NCBI GenBank assembly: GCA_034189125.1
Contig: JAXHVB010000130.1
Coordinates: 1 to 30,670, forward strand
Direction: 5' to 3'
DNA: 30,670 nucleotides
Source of the DNA: UBA5862 sp002408105
Lineage (GTDB): Bacteria > Pseudomonadota > Gammaproteobacteria > Pseudomonadales > UBA5862
Part shown: positions 17,574 to 26,130 of the stretch, one piece after another
Layout of the letters: every line of letters starts with the position of its first letter
Numbering within the stretch: position 1 is the stretch's first letter
Translations under genes and position numbers: made by a program
The notes under the pieces: model-generated
The model's input: the letters and a program-made list of their open reading frames with translations, nothing else
Database searches by the model: none
Told to the model about the DNA's origin: nothing

Positions 17574-19847
17574 ATGCTCAGCCGAGAGCTCGAACTAACG
17601 CTAAACAAGGCGTTTAAAGATGCCGCCTCCAACCGTCACGAGTACATGACGGTGGAACACCTGTTGCTGGCGCTTCTGGAAGACGAGGCCGCCCTGGATG
17701 TGTTCAAAGCCTGCGCTGTCGACGTGGACACGTTGGCCAAAGAGCTTGCTGAGTTCATTGAGGGCACCACACCGAAGTTCGCGGATGCATCGAGTGAGCG
17801 TGAAACCCAGCCGACGCTGGGGTTTCAGCGTGTGTTGCAGCGTGCGGTGTTCCATGTGCAGTCATCCGGCAAGCGTGAAGTCAGCGGAGCCAATGTTCTG
17901 ATCGCGATTTTCAGCGAGCAGGAAAGTCAGGCGGTCTACCTGATGAAACAGCAGCAGCTTGCGCGGATCGATGTGGTCAATTACATCGCCCACGGCATTT
18001 CCAAGCTGTCTCGCCACCAGGAGCAGGTCGACTCAGGTCCTGCGGCTGCAGAGGACGATCGCAGCACAGCTGAATCCGGTGCCCAAAAACCGCTGGAAGC
18101 CTATGCCACGAACCTCAACCAGCAAGCCGCCCAAGGCCGCATTGATCCGCTGATCGGGCGCGATCCGGAAGTGTCGCGCGTGGTCCAGATTCTCAGTCGC
18201 CGGCGCAAGAACAACCCGCTGCTGGTCGGTGAGGCGGGGGTGGGAAAAACTGCAATTGCGGAAGGCTTGGCCAAGCGCATCGTTGACGAAGACGTTCCCG
18301 ATGTGATCGCCGAGTCGGTGGTGTACTCCCTGGATCTGGGTGCGCTCTTGGCCGGTACCAAGTACCGCGGTGATTTCGAGAAGCGCTTCAAGGCACTGCT
18401 GGGAGAGTTGCGTCGCCAACCCCACGCGATTTTGTTCATTGATGAAATCCACACCATCATCGGTGCCGGTGCGGCTTCCGGCGGGGTCATGGACGCCTCG
18501 AACCTGCTGAAGCCGCTGCTCAGCAGTGGTGAGCTTCGCTGCATCGGTTCCACGACGTTTCAGGAATATCGCGGTATTTTCGAAAAAGATCGGGCGCTTT
18601 CTCGTCGCTTTCAGAAGATTGATGTGACTGAGCCCACAGTCGCGGACACCGTAAAAATACTCAAGGGCCTGAAGACCCGATTCGAGTCACACCACGGGGT
18701 GCGCTACACCCAAAACGCGCTGCAGGTGGCCGCGGAACTTTCGGACCGTTACATCACCGAGCGCCACCTGCCTGACAAAGCGATCGACGTCATCGATGAG
18801 GCGGGCGCCGCCCAGCGGCTGGTCGCGCCGAGTCGACGCAAGAAGGTGATCAGCCCGACTGAGATCGAAGCGGTCATCGCCACCATGGCGCGAATTCCGC
18901 CGAAAAGCGTTTCCAGTTCGGACAAGGACCTGCTGCGCAACCTTGAGCCGAACCTGAAGCGAGTGGTGTTCGGGCAGGATGAAGCCATCACCGCGCTGGT
19001 CACCTCCATCAAGCTGTCCCGCGCGGGCCTCAAGCCGGTTGAAAAACCGATTGGTTCGTTTCTCTTGGCTGGCCCCACTGGGGTTGGGAAAACCGAAGTG
19101 AGCCGTCAGCTGGCGATGGCCCTCGGCATTGAACTGATTCGGTTCGACATGTCCGAGTACATGGAGGCCCACACCGTGTCGCGCCTGATCGGTGCGCCCC
19201 CAGGCTACGTGGGCTTCGACCAGGGTGGACTGCTGACCGAGGCGATCAACAAGCACCCGCATGCGGTACTGCTGTTGGATGAGATCGAAAAGGCACATCC
19301 GGACGTGTTCAACATCCTGCTGCAGGTGATGGACCATGGCACCCTCACCGATAACAACGGTCGCCGTGCAGACTTTCGCAATGTCATCTTGCTGATGACC
19401 ACCAACGCCGGTGCCACTGAGGCGAGCCGCGCCTCGATCGGGTTCAGCCACCAGGACCACAGCACCGATGCAATGGAAACCATTCGCAGGATGTTTTCAC
19501 CCGAGTTTCGCAACCGGCTCGACGCCATCGTGCAGTTTGCCCCACTTTTGCCGGCGGTGGTCACCACCGTGGTGGACAAGTTCATCACCGAACTGCAAGC
19601 CCAGCTGGATGACAAGAAGGTCACCATCGAGGTGGACGAAGCAGCTCGGGCGTGGCTGGTTGCCAATGGGTACGACGAGAAAATGGGGGCACGCCCCATG
19701 CAGCGGCTGATCCAAGAGCAGATCAAAAAGCCGATGGCTGAGTTGGTGCTGTTCGGAGAGTTGTCCCAACAGGGTGGGACGGTGCGCGTGACATGTGAGG
19801 AGGATGCGCTGAAGCTGGAGGTTGTCGCTGCGACTGCGGTTCCTTGA
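17574..19847 (+). CDS. clpA: ClpA, AAA+ unfoldase of the ClpAP protease
   Basis: The 757-residue protein (758 in E. coli) is a hexameric unfoldase that feeds substrates to ClpP. It has a Clp N-domain with two repeats (about 1-145), which is the ClpS docking site. The first AAA+ module carries Walker A GEAGVGKT at 219-226 and Walker B ILFIDEIHT. The second carries Walker A GPTGVGKT at 500-507 and Walker B VLLLDEIEKAHPDVF. The ClpP-binding loop reads I-G-F at 622-624, where E. coli ClpA has I-G-L. The linker between N-domain and first module is charged. Start: ATG at 17574. No clpP is nearby, as is usual. It is convergent with infA, 17 nt apart. Confidence 0.98.
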   Translation: MLSRELELTLNKAFKDAASNRHEYMTVEHLLLALLEDEAALDVFKACAVDVDTLAKELAEFIEGTTPKFADASSERETQPTLGFQRVLQRAVFHVQSSGKREVSGANVLIAIFSEQESQAVYLMKQQQLARIDVVNYIAHGISKLSRHQEQVDSGPAAAEDDRSTAESGAQKPLEAYATNLNQQAAQGRIDPLIGRDPEVSRVVQILSRRRKNNPLLVGEAGVGKTAIAEGLAKRIVDEDVPDVIAESVVYSLDLGALLAGTKYRGDFEKRFKALLGELRRQPHAILFIDEIHTIIGAGAASGGVMDASNLLKPLLSSGELRCIGSTTFQEYRGIFEKDRALSRRFQKIDVTEPTVADTVKILKGLKTRFESHHGVRYTQNALQVAAELSDRYITERHLPDKAIDVIDEAGAAQRLVAPSRRKKVISPTEIEAVIATMARIPPKSVSSSDKDLLRNLEPNLKRVVFGQDEAITALVTSIKLSRAGLKPVEKPIGSFLLAGPTGVGKTEVSRQLAMALGIELIRFDMSEYMEAHTVSRLIGAPPGYVGFDQGGLLTEAINKHPHAVLLLDEIEKAHPDVFNILLQVMDHGTLTDNNGRRADFRNVILLMTTNAGATEASRASIGFSHQDHSTDAMETIRRMFSPEFRNRLDAIVQFAPLLPAVVTTVVDKFITELQAQLDDKKVTIEVDEAARAWLVANGYDEKMGARPMQRLIQEQIKKPMAELVLFGELSQQGGTVRVTCEEDALKLEVVAATAVP

Positions 19848-19864
19848 CGGCCTCGCAGCGGCCT

Positions 19865-20083
19865 TTAGCGCTCTCTGAAGACGATGCGGCCTTTGGTGAG
19901 GTCGTAGGGCGTCAGTTCGACCCGCACCCGGTCCCCGGTCAGAATGCGAATGTAGTGTTTGCGCATTTTGCCTGAGATGTGGGCGGTGACCACATGTCCG
20001 TTGTCCAGCTTGACCCGAAACGTTGTGTTGGGCAGGGTGTCGACCACCTCACCTTCCATTTCGATTGATTCTTCTTTCGCCAT
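19865..20083 (-). CDS. infA: Translation initiation factor IF-1
   Basis: This 72-residue OB-fold protein is identical in length to E. coli IF-1. It binds the A site of the 30S subunit and supports IF-2 and IF-3 during initiation. The sequence runs MAKEESIEMEGEVVDTLPN to the canonical end YDLTKGRIVFRER. The start was set at the ATG at 20083; the open frame continues 31 codons upstream without similarity. It lies downstream of bpt-aat on the same strand, with a 97-nt gap that may hold its own promoter. In E. coli the tRNA gene serW lies between clpA and infA; none is seen here. Confidence 0.97.
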   Translation of the reverse strand: MAKEESIEMEGEVVDTLPNTTFRVKLDNGHVVTAHISGKMRKHYIRILTGDRVRVELTPYDLTKGRIVFRER

Positions 20084-20180
20084 ACGTGCGCGTACCCCAT
20101 GCACTGCGGAATTTGAGGCGGCGGATTGTGCCGCAATTCGCGGGGCAAGGCAAAGTGTGGCTGAGCGGTGCGCCAAGCGA

Positions 20181-20888
20181 TCAGGTCAAGGGGACCCAGC
20201 GGTCTTCGATCAGCAGTTCGATGGGGCGGTAATTCAGCTTATACCGCATTTTGTCGCAGTCGCGAATCCAGTAGCCCAAGTACAGGTAGGGGAGCCCCAG
20301 TTCCCGGGTCAATTCGATCTGCTGCTGAATCGCCCACACACCAAGCCCACGCTGCGCATACTGGGTGGAGAAAAAGGTATACACCGCAGACAGGCCGTCA
20401 TCGAGCCGGTCAACCACGGCGACACCGATGAGGTCATTGCCCGCCCGCAACTCCAAGAACTGGGTGACACACCAATCGTTCAGTAGAAACGACCGGTACT
20501 GCTCACGGCTCGGTGGGAACATGTCGCCATCTGCGTGACGTGAATGGATGTAGTCCTCGTACAGGCGGTAGTGGCGGACGGTGTCGATGTCGTCCACCCA
20601 ATGAATCGACAGGTCTGCATTGGCGGCGAGGTTGCGCCGCTGGCTGCGGTTGGGTTGGAAGCGCTCCACCGGAATGCGCACCGCGATGCAGGCTTTGCAG
20701 TCAGCGCAACTGGGCCGGTAGACATGGTTGCCGCTGCGCCGAAAGCCGACGAGAGAGAGGCGCGTGAGCAGCCCCGGCGTCATGGGTTGCTCGGGGTCCA
20801 CAAACACCGAGGTTGCCTGGCGGTCGGGCAGATAGCTGCATTCGTGTGGCAGCGTGCTGTACAGTTTGATGCGCACCCGGCTCGTCAT
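20181..20888 (-). CDS. bpt: Aspartate/glutamate leucyltransferase (Bpt/Ate family)
   Basis: This 235-residue bacterial member of the arginyltransferase fold transfers Leu from Leu-tRNA to N-terminal Asp or Glu, creating a primary N-degron read by ClpS. The Cys-containing N-terminal half shows PHECSYLPDRQA and the YRPSCADCKACI cluster. The C-terminal GNAT-like half shows LGVWAIQQQIELTRELG and YLYLGYWI. The length fits Bpt (about 235-250), well below eukaryotic ATE1. Start: ATG at 20888, overlapping the aat stop (ATGA), so it is coupled to aat. Whether the donor is Leu or Arg cannot be read from sequence; Leu is the known activity in Vibrio. Confidence 0.94.
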   Translation of the reverse strand: MTSRVRIKLYSTLPHECSYLPDRQATSVFVDPEQPMTPGLLTRLSLVGFRRSGNHVYRPSCADCKACIAVRIPVERFQPNRSQRRNLAANADLSIHWVDDIDTVRHYRLYEDYIHSRHADGDMFPPSREQYRSFLLNDWCVTQFLELRAGNDLIGVAVVDRLDDGLSAVYTFFSTQYAQRGLGVWAIQQQIELTRELGLPYLYLGYWIRDCDKMRYKLNYRPIELLIEDRWVPLT

Positions 20889-21619
20889 TTGGCGTCCCAG
20901 TCGGTGAGCGGCAGTGGTTGTTGATGTCGCAGTGCCGCCCAGTCGACCACTGAGCGGTCGCGCCGGCACATCACTTCAAGCATACGACAAAACTCAGTGC
21001 GGGGAATTTCCCGTGCCCCAAGGTGTGTCACGTGGGGGTTGGACATCTGGCAATCGATGACCGTGCCGCCAGCGTCTCGCAAGGTCTTCGCCAATGCGGT
21101 GAACGCCAGCTTGGACCCGCCGCTGCGGCGACTGAACATGGATTCGCCGAAAAAACAGCGGTCCAGCGCCACTCCATACAGACCGCCGGCCAATTCCCCC
21201 TCGTACCAGACAGTGACGGCATGCGCATGGCCAGCCTCGTGCAGGCATTGATACGCTGCACGCATTTCTGGGGTGATCCAGGTGCCTGCTTCGCCCTGCC
21301 TCGGGCCTGCGCAGGCCTCAACCACCCCGGCAAAGTCGTGGTCGAACCGGACCGTTGCACCGCTGCGCCGCAGCAGCTTGCGAAGGGTGCGGTTTGGCGC
21401 CCAGTGTTCCAGGTCAACGATGGCCCTGGGGTCTGGGGACCACCACAGGATGGGCTGATCGGCCTCGTACCAGGGAAAGACCCCCCGCCTATAGGCCTCC
21501 AGCAGGCGTGGCACGGACAGGTCTCCGCCCACAGCCAGTAGACCATTGGGTTCTTCCAGTGCGCAGCCCACTGGCGGAAATTCGGCGTGGTCGTCGGCGA
21601 GGTAGTGGAGGGAAGACAT
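20885..21619 (-). CDS. aat: Leucyl/phenylalanyl-tRNA-protein transferase Aat
   Basis: This 244-residue enzyme attaches Leu or Phe from tRNA to proteins with N-terminal Arg or Lys, making them ClpS/ClpAP substrates. Diagnostic blocks are GLLAVGGDLSVPRLLEAYRRGVFPWYE, ILWWSPDPRAI, the HAVTVWYEGELAGGLYGVALDRCFFGESMFSR stretch (seen as separate conserved segments) and IDCQMSNPHVTHLGAREI. Start: ATG at 21619. The stop overlaps the bpt start by ATGA. The gene is divergent from the RND adaptor gene across 240 nt. Confidence 0.96.
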   Translation of the reverse strand: MSSLHYLADDHAEFPPVGCALEEPNGLLAVGGDLSVPRLLEAYRRGVFPWYEADQPILWWSPDPRAIVDLEHWAPNRTLRKLLRRSGATVRFDHDFAGVVEACAGPRQGEAGTWITPEMRAAYQCLHEAGHAHAVTVWYEGELAGGLYGVALDRCFFGESMFSRRSGGSKLAFTALAKTLRDAGGTVIDCQMSNPHVTHLGAREIPRTEFCRMLEVMCRRDRSVVDWAALRHQQPLPLTDWDAK

Positions 21620-21773
21620 CGATTGCGAAGGCTGTTAGAGACGGCGTCGTCGCGCCGGCCTGACCACAGGGTAGCATTTTGAAGCCGGTGGCACTGCGCC
21701 TGGAGTACGCGCTGCCCCAGGGGCTCCGAACGGGCCCGCGCAGTGCGCCAGCAAAGGGGTGCCTGGTCGGGTA

Positions 21774-21796
21774 TGCTTGGCCACTGCCCCCAAGCA
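21774..21796. promoter_or_regulatory. Short inverted repeat upstream of the RND operon, possible operator
   Basis: tgcttgg (21774-21780) and ccaagca (21790-21796) form a perfect 7-bp dyad with a 9-nt spacer, about 64 nt before the adaptor start in the aat/RND intergenic region. No U-tract follows. No regulator gene is adjacent, so an operator role is only a possibility. Confidence 0.25.
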
Positions 21797-21859
21797 GTAT
21801 CGTGGCTGAAATGCAGCCCAAGACGATGCGCGGCTTGGGTTGACGATTCCACTGTAGAC

Positions 21860-23050
21860 ATGTTCAAGGCGCTGATTGTGCGTACCAAGATCCTTGCGGT
21901 TGTATTGTTGGTCGCCGTGGTGCTTGGCTGGTGGGCCTGGCGCGGATCGGCTCCGCCACCGGACGGGCCTCAGCTTGGAGCGGGGCCATCCGCTGTGGCG
22001 GTGGCCGCGCGCGGTGTACGGGTCGCGCCCATTGCCGAAATCCTGACGTTGACCGCCAGCGTGCAGCCGGCTGAGCGGATCTCAGTCGCCACCCAGGTGG
22101 GGGGACGTGTCGAACGCGTCGCGGTCCGCTTGGGCGATTCGGTCGAACAGGGCCAGGTCGTGGCCTGGCTTGACGACGAGGAACGGGCGACCCAGGTCGA
22201 GCAGGCGCGGGCAGAGCTCGCGGTGGCCAATGCACAGGTCGAGGAGGCTGACAGTTCGCTGGAGCTGGCTGAAACTGAGTTCAAACGGGTTCAGGCCCTG
22301 CGCCAACAGCAGGTGGCGTCCGAGGCCGAGCTGCAGCAGGCGCAGGCCGAACTTGCCGCAGCCCGGGCCCGTAGGGCCCTGGCTCTGGCACAGGTGAAAC
22401 AGCGCCAGGCCGCCCTGAGTGCAGCCGAACTAACGCTCAGCCACACGCAAGTCCGCGCCCAATGGGAAGGCGAAGACACCACCCGGTGGGTCAGCAGCCG
22501 GCTTGTGGATGCGGGTGCGATCCTCACGGCCAACAGCCCTGTGATCGAACTGATCGACATGGACCCACTGATTGCTGTGGCAAGCGTTTCCGAGCGGGAC
22601 TACGTGCGCCTGAGGAACAAACAGGCGGCGACGGTTTCCAGCCCTGTCTTCCCTCGCACCACCTTTCAGGCGCGCCTCGTTCGGCTGGCGCCCGAGCTCG
22701 ACGAAGCGAGTCGCCAGGCCCGCATTGAGTTCGAGGTCGACAACCCCAGCCAGCAGTTGACCCCTGGCATGTTCGTGACCCTGCGGGTGGTACTCGACCA
22801 GGTCTCCGAGGCCATCCAGATTCCCCAGTCGGCTGTTGTGCGTCGCGAGGGGCAGGTCGGCGTATTTCGTCTCGACGACGCGGGCACGTCGGTCGAGTTT
22901 GTCGCCCTTGATACAGGCATCGAGACACGGGACTGGGTTGAAGTGCGGTCACCGGCGTTGACTGGCCGCGTTGTGACCCTGGGCCAGCACCTGCTGCGCG
23001 ATGGTTCTACGGTTCGGGTCACTGAGACGACAGAGGCTGCTGCCGAATGA
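21860..23050 (+). CDS. RND efflux periplasmic adaptor (HlyD/AcrA-type membrane fusion protein)
   Basis: This 396-residue periplasmic adaptor joins the inner-membrane pump to the outer-membrane channel. An N-terminal hydrophobic anchor spans about residues 8-27. No lipobox cysteine is present, so it is anchored by a membrane helix and not a lipid. Then come a barrel-sandwich/lipoyl half (VATQVGGRVERVAVRLGDSV), an Ala/Gln/Glu-rich coiled-coil hairpin (about 110-190), the second lipoyl half, a beta-barrel domain, and the membrane-proximal region (IPQSAVVRREGQVGVF). The ATG at 21860 was chosen because the anchor follows directly; an upstream extension of 39 codons is open but lacks similarity. 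The stop overlaps the permease start (ATGA). Confidence 0.92.
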   Translation: MFKALIVRTKILAVVLLVAVVLGWWAWRGSAPPPDGPQLGAGPSAVAVAARGVRVAPIAEILTLTASVQPAERISVATQVGGRVERVAVRLGDSVEQGQVVAWLDDEERATQVEQARAELAVANAQVEEADSSLELAETEFKRVQALRQQQVASEAELQQAQAELAAARARRALALAQVKQRQAALSAAELTLSHTQVRAQWEGEDTTRWVSSRLVDAGAILTANSPVIELIDMDPLIAVASVSERDYVRLRNKQAATVSSPVFPRTTFQARLVRLAPELDEASRQARIEFEVDNPSQQLTPGMFVTLRVVLDQVSEAIQIPQSAVVRREGQVGVFRLDDAGTSVEFVALDTGIETRDWVEVRSPALTGRVVTLGQHLLRDGSTVRVTETTEAAAE

Positions 23051-26000
23051 ACCTGGCGGCCTTTACTGTCCGCCGGCCGGTGTTCACCCTCATGGCGGTA
23101 CTGATCGCCGTGACCTTGGGTTTGATCTCATTGTCGCGGTTGCCGATCGACCTGATGCCCGAGCTGACCTTTCCCACGCTCAATATTTCGACCAGCTACG
23201 AGAACGCCAGTCCGCAGGAAGTCGAAGAGTTGATCACCCGGCCGGTCGAGCGCGCAGTGGCTGCCGTGCCAGGTGTTGAAGAATTGAGTTCGACCTCCAG
23301 CGAAGGCGTGAGCAGCGTCTCGATTCGGTTTACCTGGGACACCGACCTCGACGCCGCCGCCAACGACCTACGAGACCGCCTCGATCGCATTCTCGATGAC
23401 CTCCCAGAGGACATTGAACGCCCCCAGTTGCGCAAGTTTGACCCCTCCGCGTTCCCCATCTTGATCATCGGAGTTGCCAGCGACCTCGATCCACTGGAGC
23501 TGCGTCAACTCATCGACGAGCAGCTCAGTTACCGCGTCGAGCGTCAGCCGGGCGTCGCGTCCGTGGACGTTTGGGGTGGGCTGGAGCGTGAAATTCAGGT
23601 GCGCGTGGATCCGGCGCGGCTTGCCGCCACGCAGGTTTCCCTGGATGAGGTGCGCAGCGCCATTCGCGATGCCAATGTCAATGTGCCGGCCGGTGAGCTG
23701 GAGGAGGGCGTCAGTGACATCCGCCTGCGCATTCCGGGTCGGTTCGAAACGCTCGAAGAATTGCGCGCGCTGGTGGTGGCCCACCGCAACGGCCGCTCCA
23801 TATACCTGCACCAACTTGCGGTGGTGGAAGACACCCACGAGCAAATCTCACGGATTGTGCGCATCAACGGCAAGCCCGGTGTGCGTTTGGCGGTACGCAA
23901 GCAGTCCGGCAGCAACACCGTGCAGGTGGCCGACGCGGTGCTGGCGGAAGTCGCCCGCATCAACCGGGACTTCCCGCAGCTCGAGTTGTTGCCAATCATC
24001 GACTCTGGCAAGTACATCCGCCGCTCCATCGACAACCTCAACCGCTCCATTCTGTATGGCGGCGGCCTGGCCGTGTTCGTGCTGCTGTTTTTCCTGCGTG
24101 ACTGGCGCAGCACCTTGGTGGCGGCGACCGCCATCCCCATTTCGGTCGTGGTCACTTTCGCGCTCATTTATTTTGGTGGTTTCTCCCTCAACCTCATGAC
24201 ACTCGGGGGGCTGGCATTGGGGGTGGGCATGATGGTCGACAACGCCATTGTGGTGCTCGAAAACATCCGCAGGGTGCGCGAGGAAGGTGATGCCAGCACC
24301 GCCGCTGAAGCGGCGGTGCTCGGGACCCAGCAGGTGTCGGCGGCGGTCATCGCCAGCACCCTCACCACCCTGGCGGTGTTCTTGCCCATGGTGTTCATGG
24401 AAGGGGTCACCGGACAGATGTTCCGCCAGTTGGCTGCTGTGGTGGCTTTCGCCCTGTTCGCGTCCCTGGTGGTGGCCATCAGCCTTGTGCCCATGCTGGC
24501 CAGCCGGCTGCTGGGCTCGAAAACCCTTGTTGAACCGCAAGGTGGCTGGAAAGCCCGCAGCCGGGGTTTGGTGAGCTGGTTGGAGGCGCGCTATCAAGCG
24601 GGGCTGCGCCTGGCGTTCGCGCGTTGGGGCCGGGCCTTGGGGATCACCTTCCTGCTGTTTTTTGCTGCCCTTGCCTTGGTGCCGCAGGTGGGCGGAGAGT
24701 TCATGCCTGCGACCGATGAGGGCGAGGTGCGCGTCACCTTCGAGATGGGGCCAGGCACCCGGATCGATGTGATCGACACGCAGGTGCAGCGCATCGAGGC
24801 ATTGGTGCGGGAAAAGGTGCCAGAGCTTGAAGGGATGGTGGTTAGCATCGGTGCTTCGTCCTTTCGTCCCGGCGCCGGGGCCACCGGTGAAGTTCGCGCG
24901 TCGCTGGTGCCGGCGAGCCAACGGGGCCGCTCCAGCCAGGAAGTGGCCGATGCGCTGCGGGTCGCGCTGCAGGAGATTCCCGGCGGGCGCCTGCGGGTGC
25001 GGCCGGGGCAGGGGATGTTCCTGATGGGCACCGGGGGCGGCGGAGATCGGTTCGCCATCGAGATTCGCGGGTATGAGCTTGAAGTGCTCGACGAGCTTGC
25101 CGCCGCAGTGCAACAGGCGGTCATGCAGGTGCCTGGCATCACTGACTTGAACCTCAGCCGTGAGACCGGGGTGCCGGAGCGGTTGCTGCGCATCGACCGC
25201 CAGCGTGCGGCCGACCTGGGCGTGACGCCAGCACAGATCGCGCGGACCCTCCAGACGGCAGTGGCGGGAAGCAGCGCTGGGGACTTTCGCACCGGAGGAG
25301 ATGAGTTCCGCATTCTGGTGCAGCTGGCCGGCGCCCGCCAAGTCTCGCCCCAGGAGCTGTTGGCGTTGACCCTCACCACCGCCGATGGGCGCCAGGTGAC
25401 CCTTGGCTCAGTGGCGGACTTCGAACTCGCCCGCGGGCCGATGCAGATCGAGCGAGAGGACCAGCAGCGCCTGGTGCGGATCACCGGTGACTATTCGGAC
25501 CGCGACCTCATCTCGGTTGCACAAGACGCCCAGGCGGCCATTGATGGCATTCCCGTACCGCGCAACTACGACATCAGCCTCGGAGGGGACTACGAAGAGC
25601 AGCAGGAAGCCAGCGGTGAAATCGGTGTCAGCCTGCTGCTCGCCCTGGGCCTGGTGTACATGGTGATGGCGAGTCTGTATGAATCCTTGCGCAACCCCCT
25701 GGTGGTCATGCTCAGCGTACCGCTGGCGATCATTGGCGTGGTGCTGGCCCTGTACCTGACCGGCTCCACCTTCAATGTGCAGTCCGGCATCGGGGTGATC
25801 ATGCTCATCGGGATTGTGGTCAACAACGCCATTCTCATCGTCGACCAAGCCAACCGCCTGTACCGCGACCGGGGGCTTGATGCCCGCAGTGCTGTGCAGG
25901 AGGCGGGCCGGCGCCGGCTGCGCCCGATTCTGATGACGACCCTCACCACGGTGCTGGGCCTGCTGCCGCTGGCCCTCGGCATCGGCGAGGGTGCCGAGGC

Positions 26001-26130
26001 ACAAGCGCCCATGGCGCGGGCGGTGATCGGCGGCTTGTTGAGTTCAACCCTGGTGACTTTGGTGGTCATCCCGCTGGCCTTCGCGGTGGTGCACCGCCGT
26101 CCGGCCCGCACCGGCGCGGAGGTGGGATGA
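23047..26130 (+). CDS. RND-family efflux permease (AcrB-like)
   Basis: This 1027-residue inner-membrane pump has the duplicated RND architecture: TM1 at about 10-30 (VFTLMAVLIAVTLGLISLS), a large periplasmic porter loop, TM2-6, TM7, a second loop and TM8-12. It exports drugs, detergents or other amphiphiles through the adaptor and channel. In TM4 the motif is GMMVDNAIVVLEN, so AcrB's D407-D408 pair is D398-N399. In TM10 the residue aligned with AcrB K940 is N926 (GIVVNNAILIV). These substitutions place it outside the classical AcrB/MexB subgroup and away from CusA/CzcA metal pumps. Substrate unknown. It is coupled by ATGA overlaps to the genes on both sides. Confidence 0.93.
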   Translation: MNLAAFTVRRPVFTLMAVLIAVTLGLISLSRLPIDLMPELTFPTLNISTSYENASPQEVEELITRPVERAVAAVPGVEELSSTSSEGVSSVSIRFTWDTDLDAAANDLRDRLDRILDDLPEDIERPQLRKFDPSAFPILIIGVASDLDPLELRQLIDEQLSYRVERQPGVASVDVWGGLEREIQVRVDPARLAATQVSLDEVRSAIRDANVNVPAGELEEGVSDIRLRIPGRFETLEELRALVVAHRNGRSIYLHQLAVVEDTHEQISRIVRINGKPGVRLAVRKQSGSNTVQVADAVLAEVARINRDFPQLELLPIIDSGKYIRRSIDNLNRSILYGGGLAVFVLLFFLRDWRSTLVAATAIPISVVVTFALIYFGGFSLNLMTLGGLALGVGMMVDNAIVVLENIRRVREEGDASTAAEAAVLGTQQVSAAVIASTLTTLAVFLPMVFMEGVTGQMFRQLAAVVAFALFASLVVAISLVPMLASRLLGSKTLVEPQGGWKARSRGLVSWLEARYQAGLRLAFARWGRALGITFLLFFAALALVPQVGGEFMPATDEGEVRVTFEMGPGTRIDVIDTQVQRIEALVREKVPELEGMVVSIGASSFRPGAGATGEVRASLVPASQRGRSSQEVADALRVALQEIPGGRLRVRPGQGMFLMGTGGGGDRFAIEIRGYELEVLDELAAAVQQAVMQVPGITDLNLSRETGVPERLLRIDRQRAADLGVTPAQIARTLQTAVAGSSAGDFRTGGDEFRILVQLAGARQVSPQELLALTLTTADGRQVTLGSVADFELARGPMQIEREDQQRLVRITGDYSDRDLISVAQDAQAAIDGIPVPRNYDISLGGDYEEQQEASGEIGVSLLLALGLVYMVMASLYESLRNPLVVMLSVPLAIIGVVLALYLTGSTFNVQSGIGVIMLIGIVVNNAILIVDQANRLYRDRGLDARSAVQEAGRRRLRPILMTTLTTVLGLLPLALGIGEGAEAQAPMARAVIGGLLSSTLVTLVVIPLAFAVVHRRPARTGAEVG

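Noticed and set aside
19848..19864. tRNA-Ser (serW) between clpA and infA, as in E. coli
   Set aside because: The gap is only 17 nt and contains no tRNA; a scan of other intergenic regions for T-loop-like sequence by eye also found none.
19848..19890. Terminator between clpA and infA from repeated ggcc
   Set aside because: The self-complementary ggcc copies give at most a 4-bp stem and no U-tract.
23848..25341. 497-codon open frame antisense to the RND permease
   Set aside because: His/Gln/Gly-rich shadow of a conserved gene; no start signal or domain.
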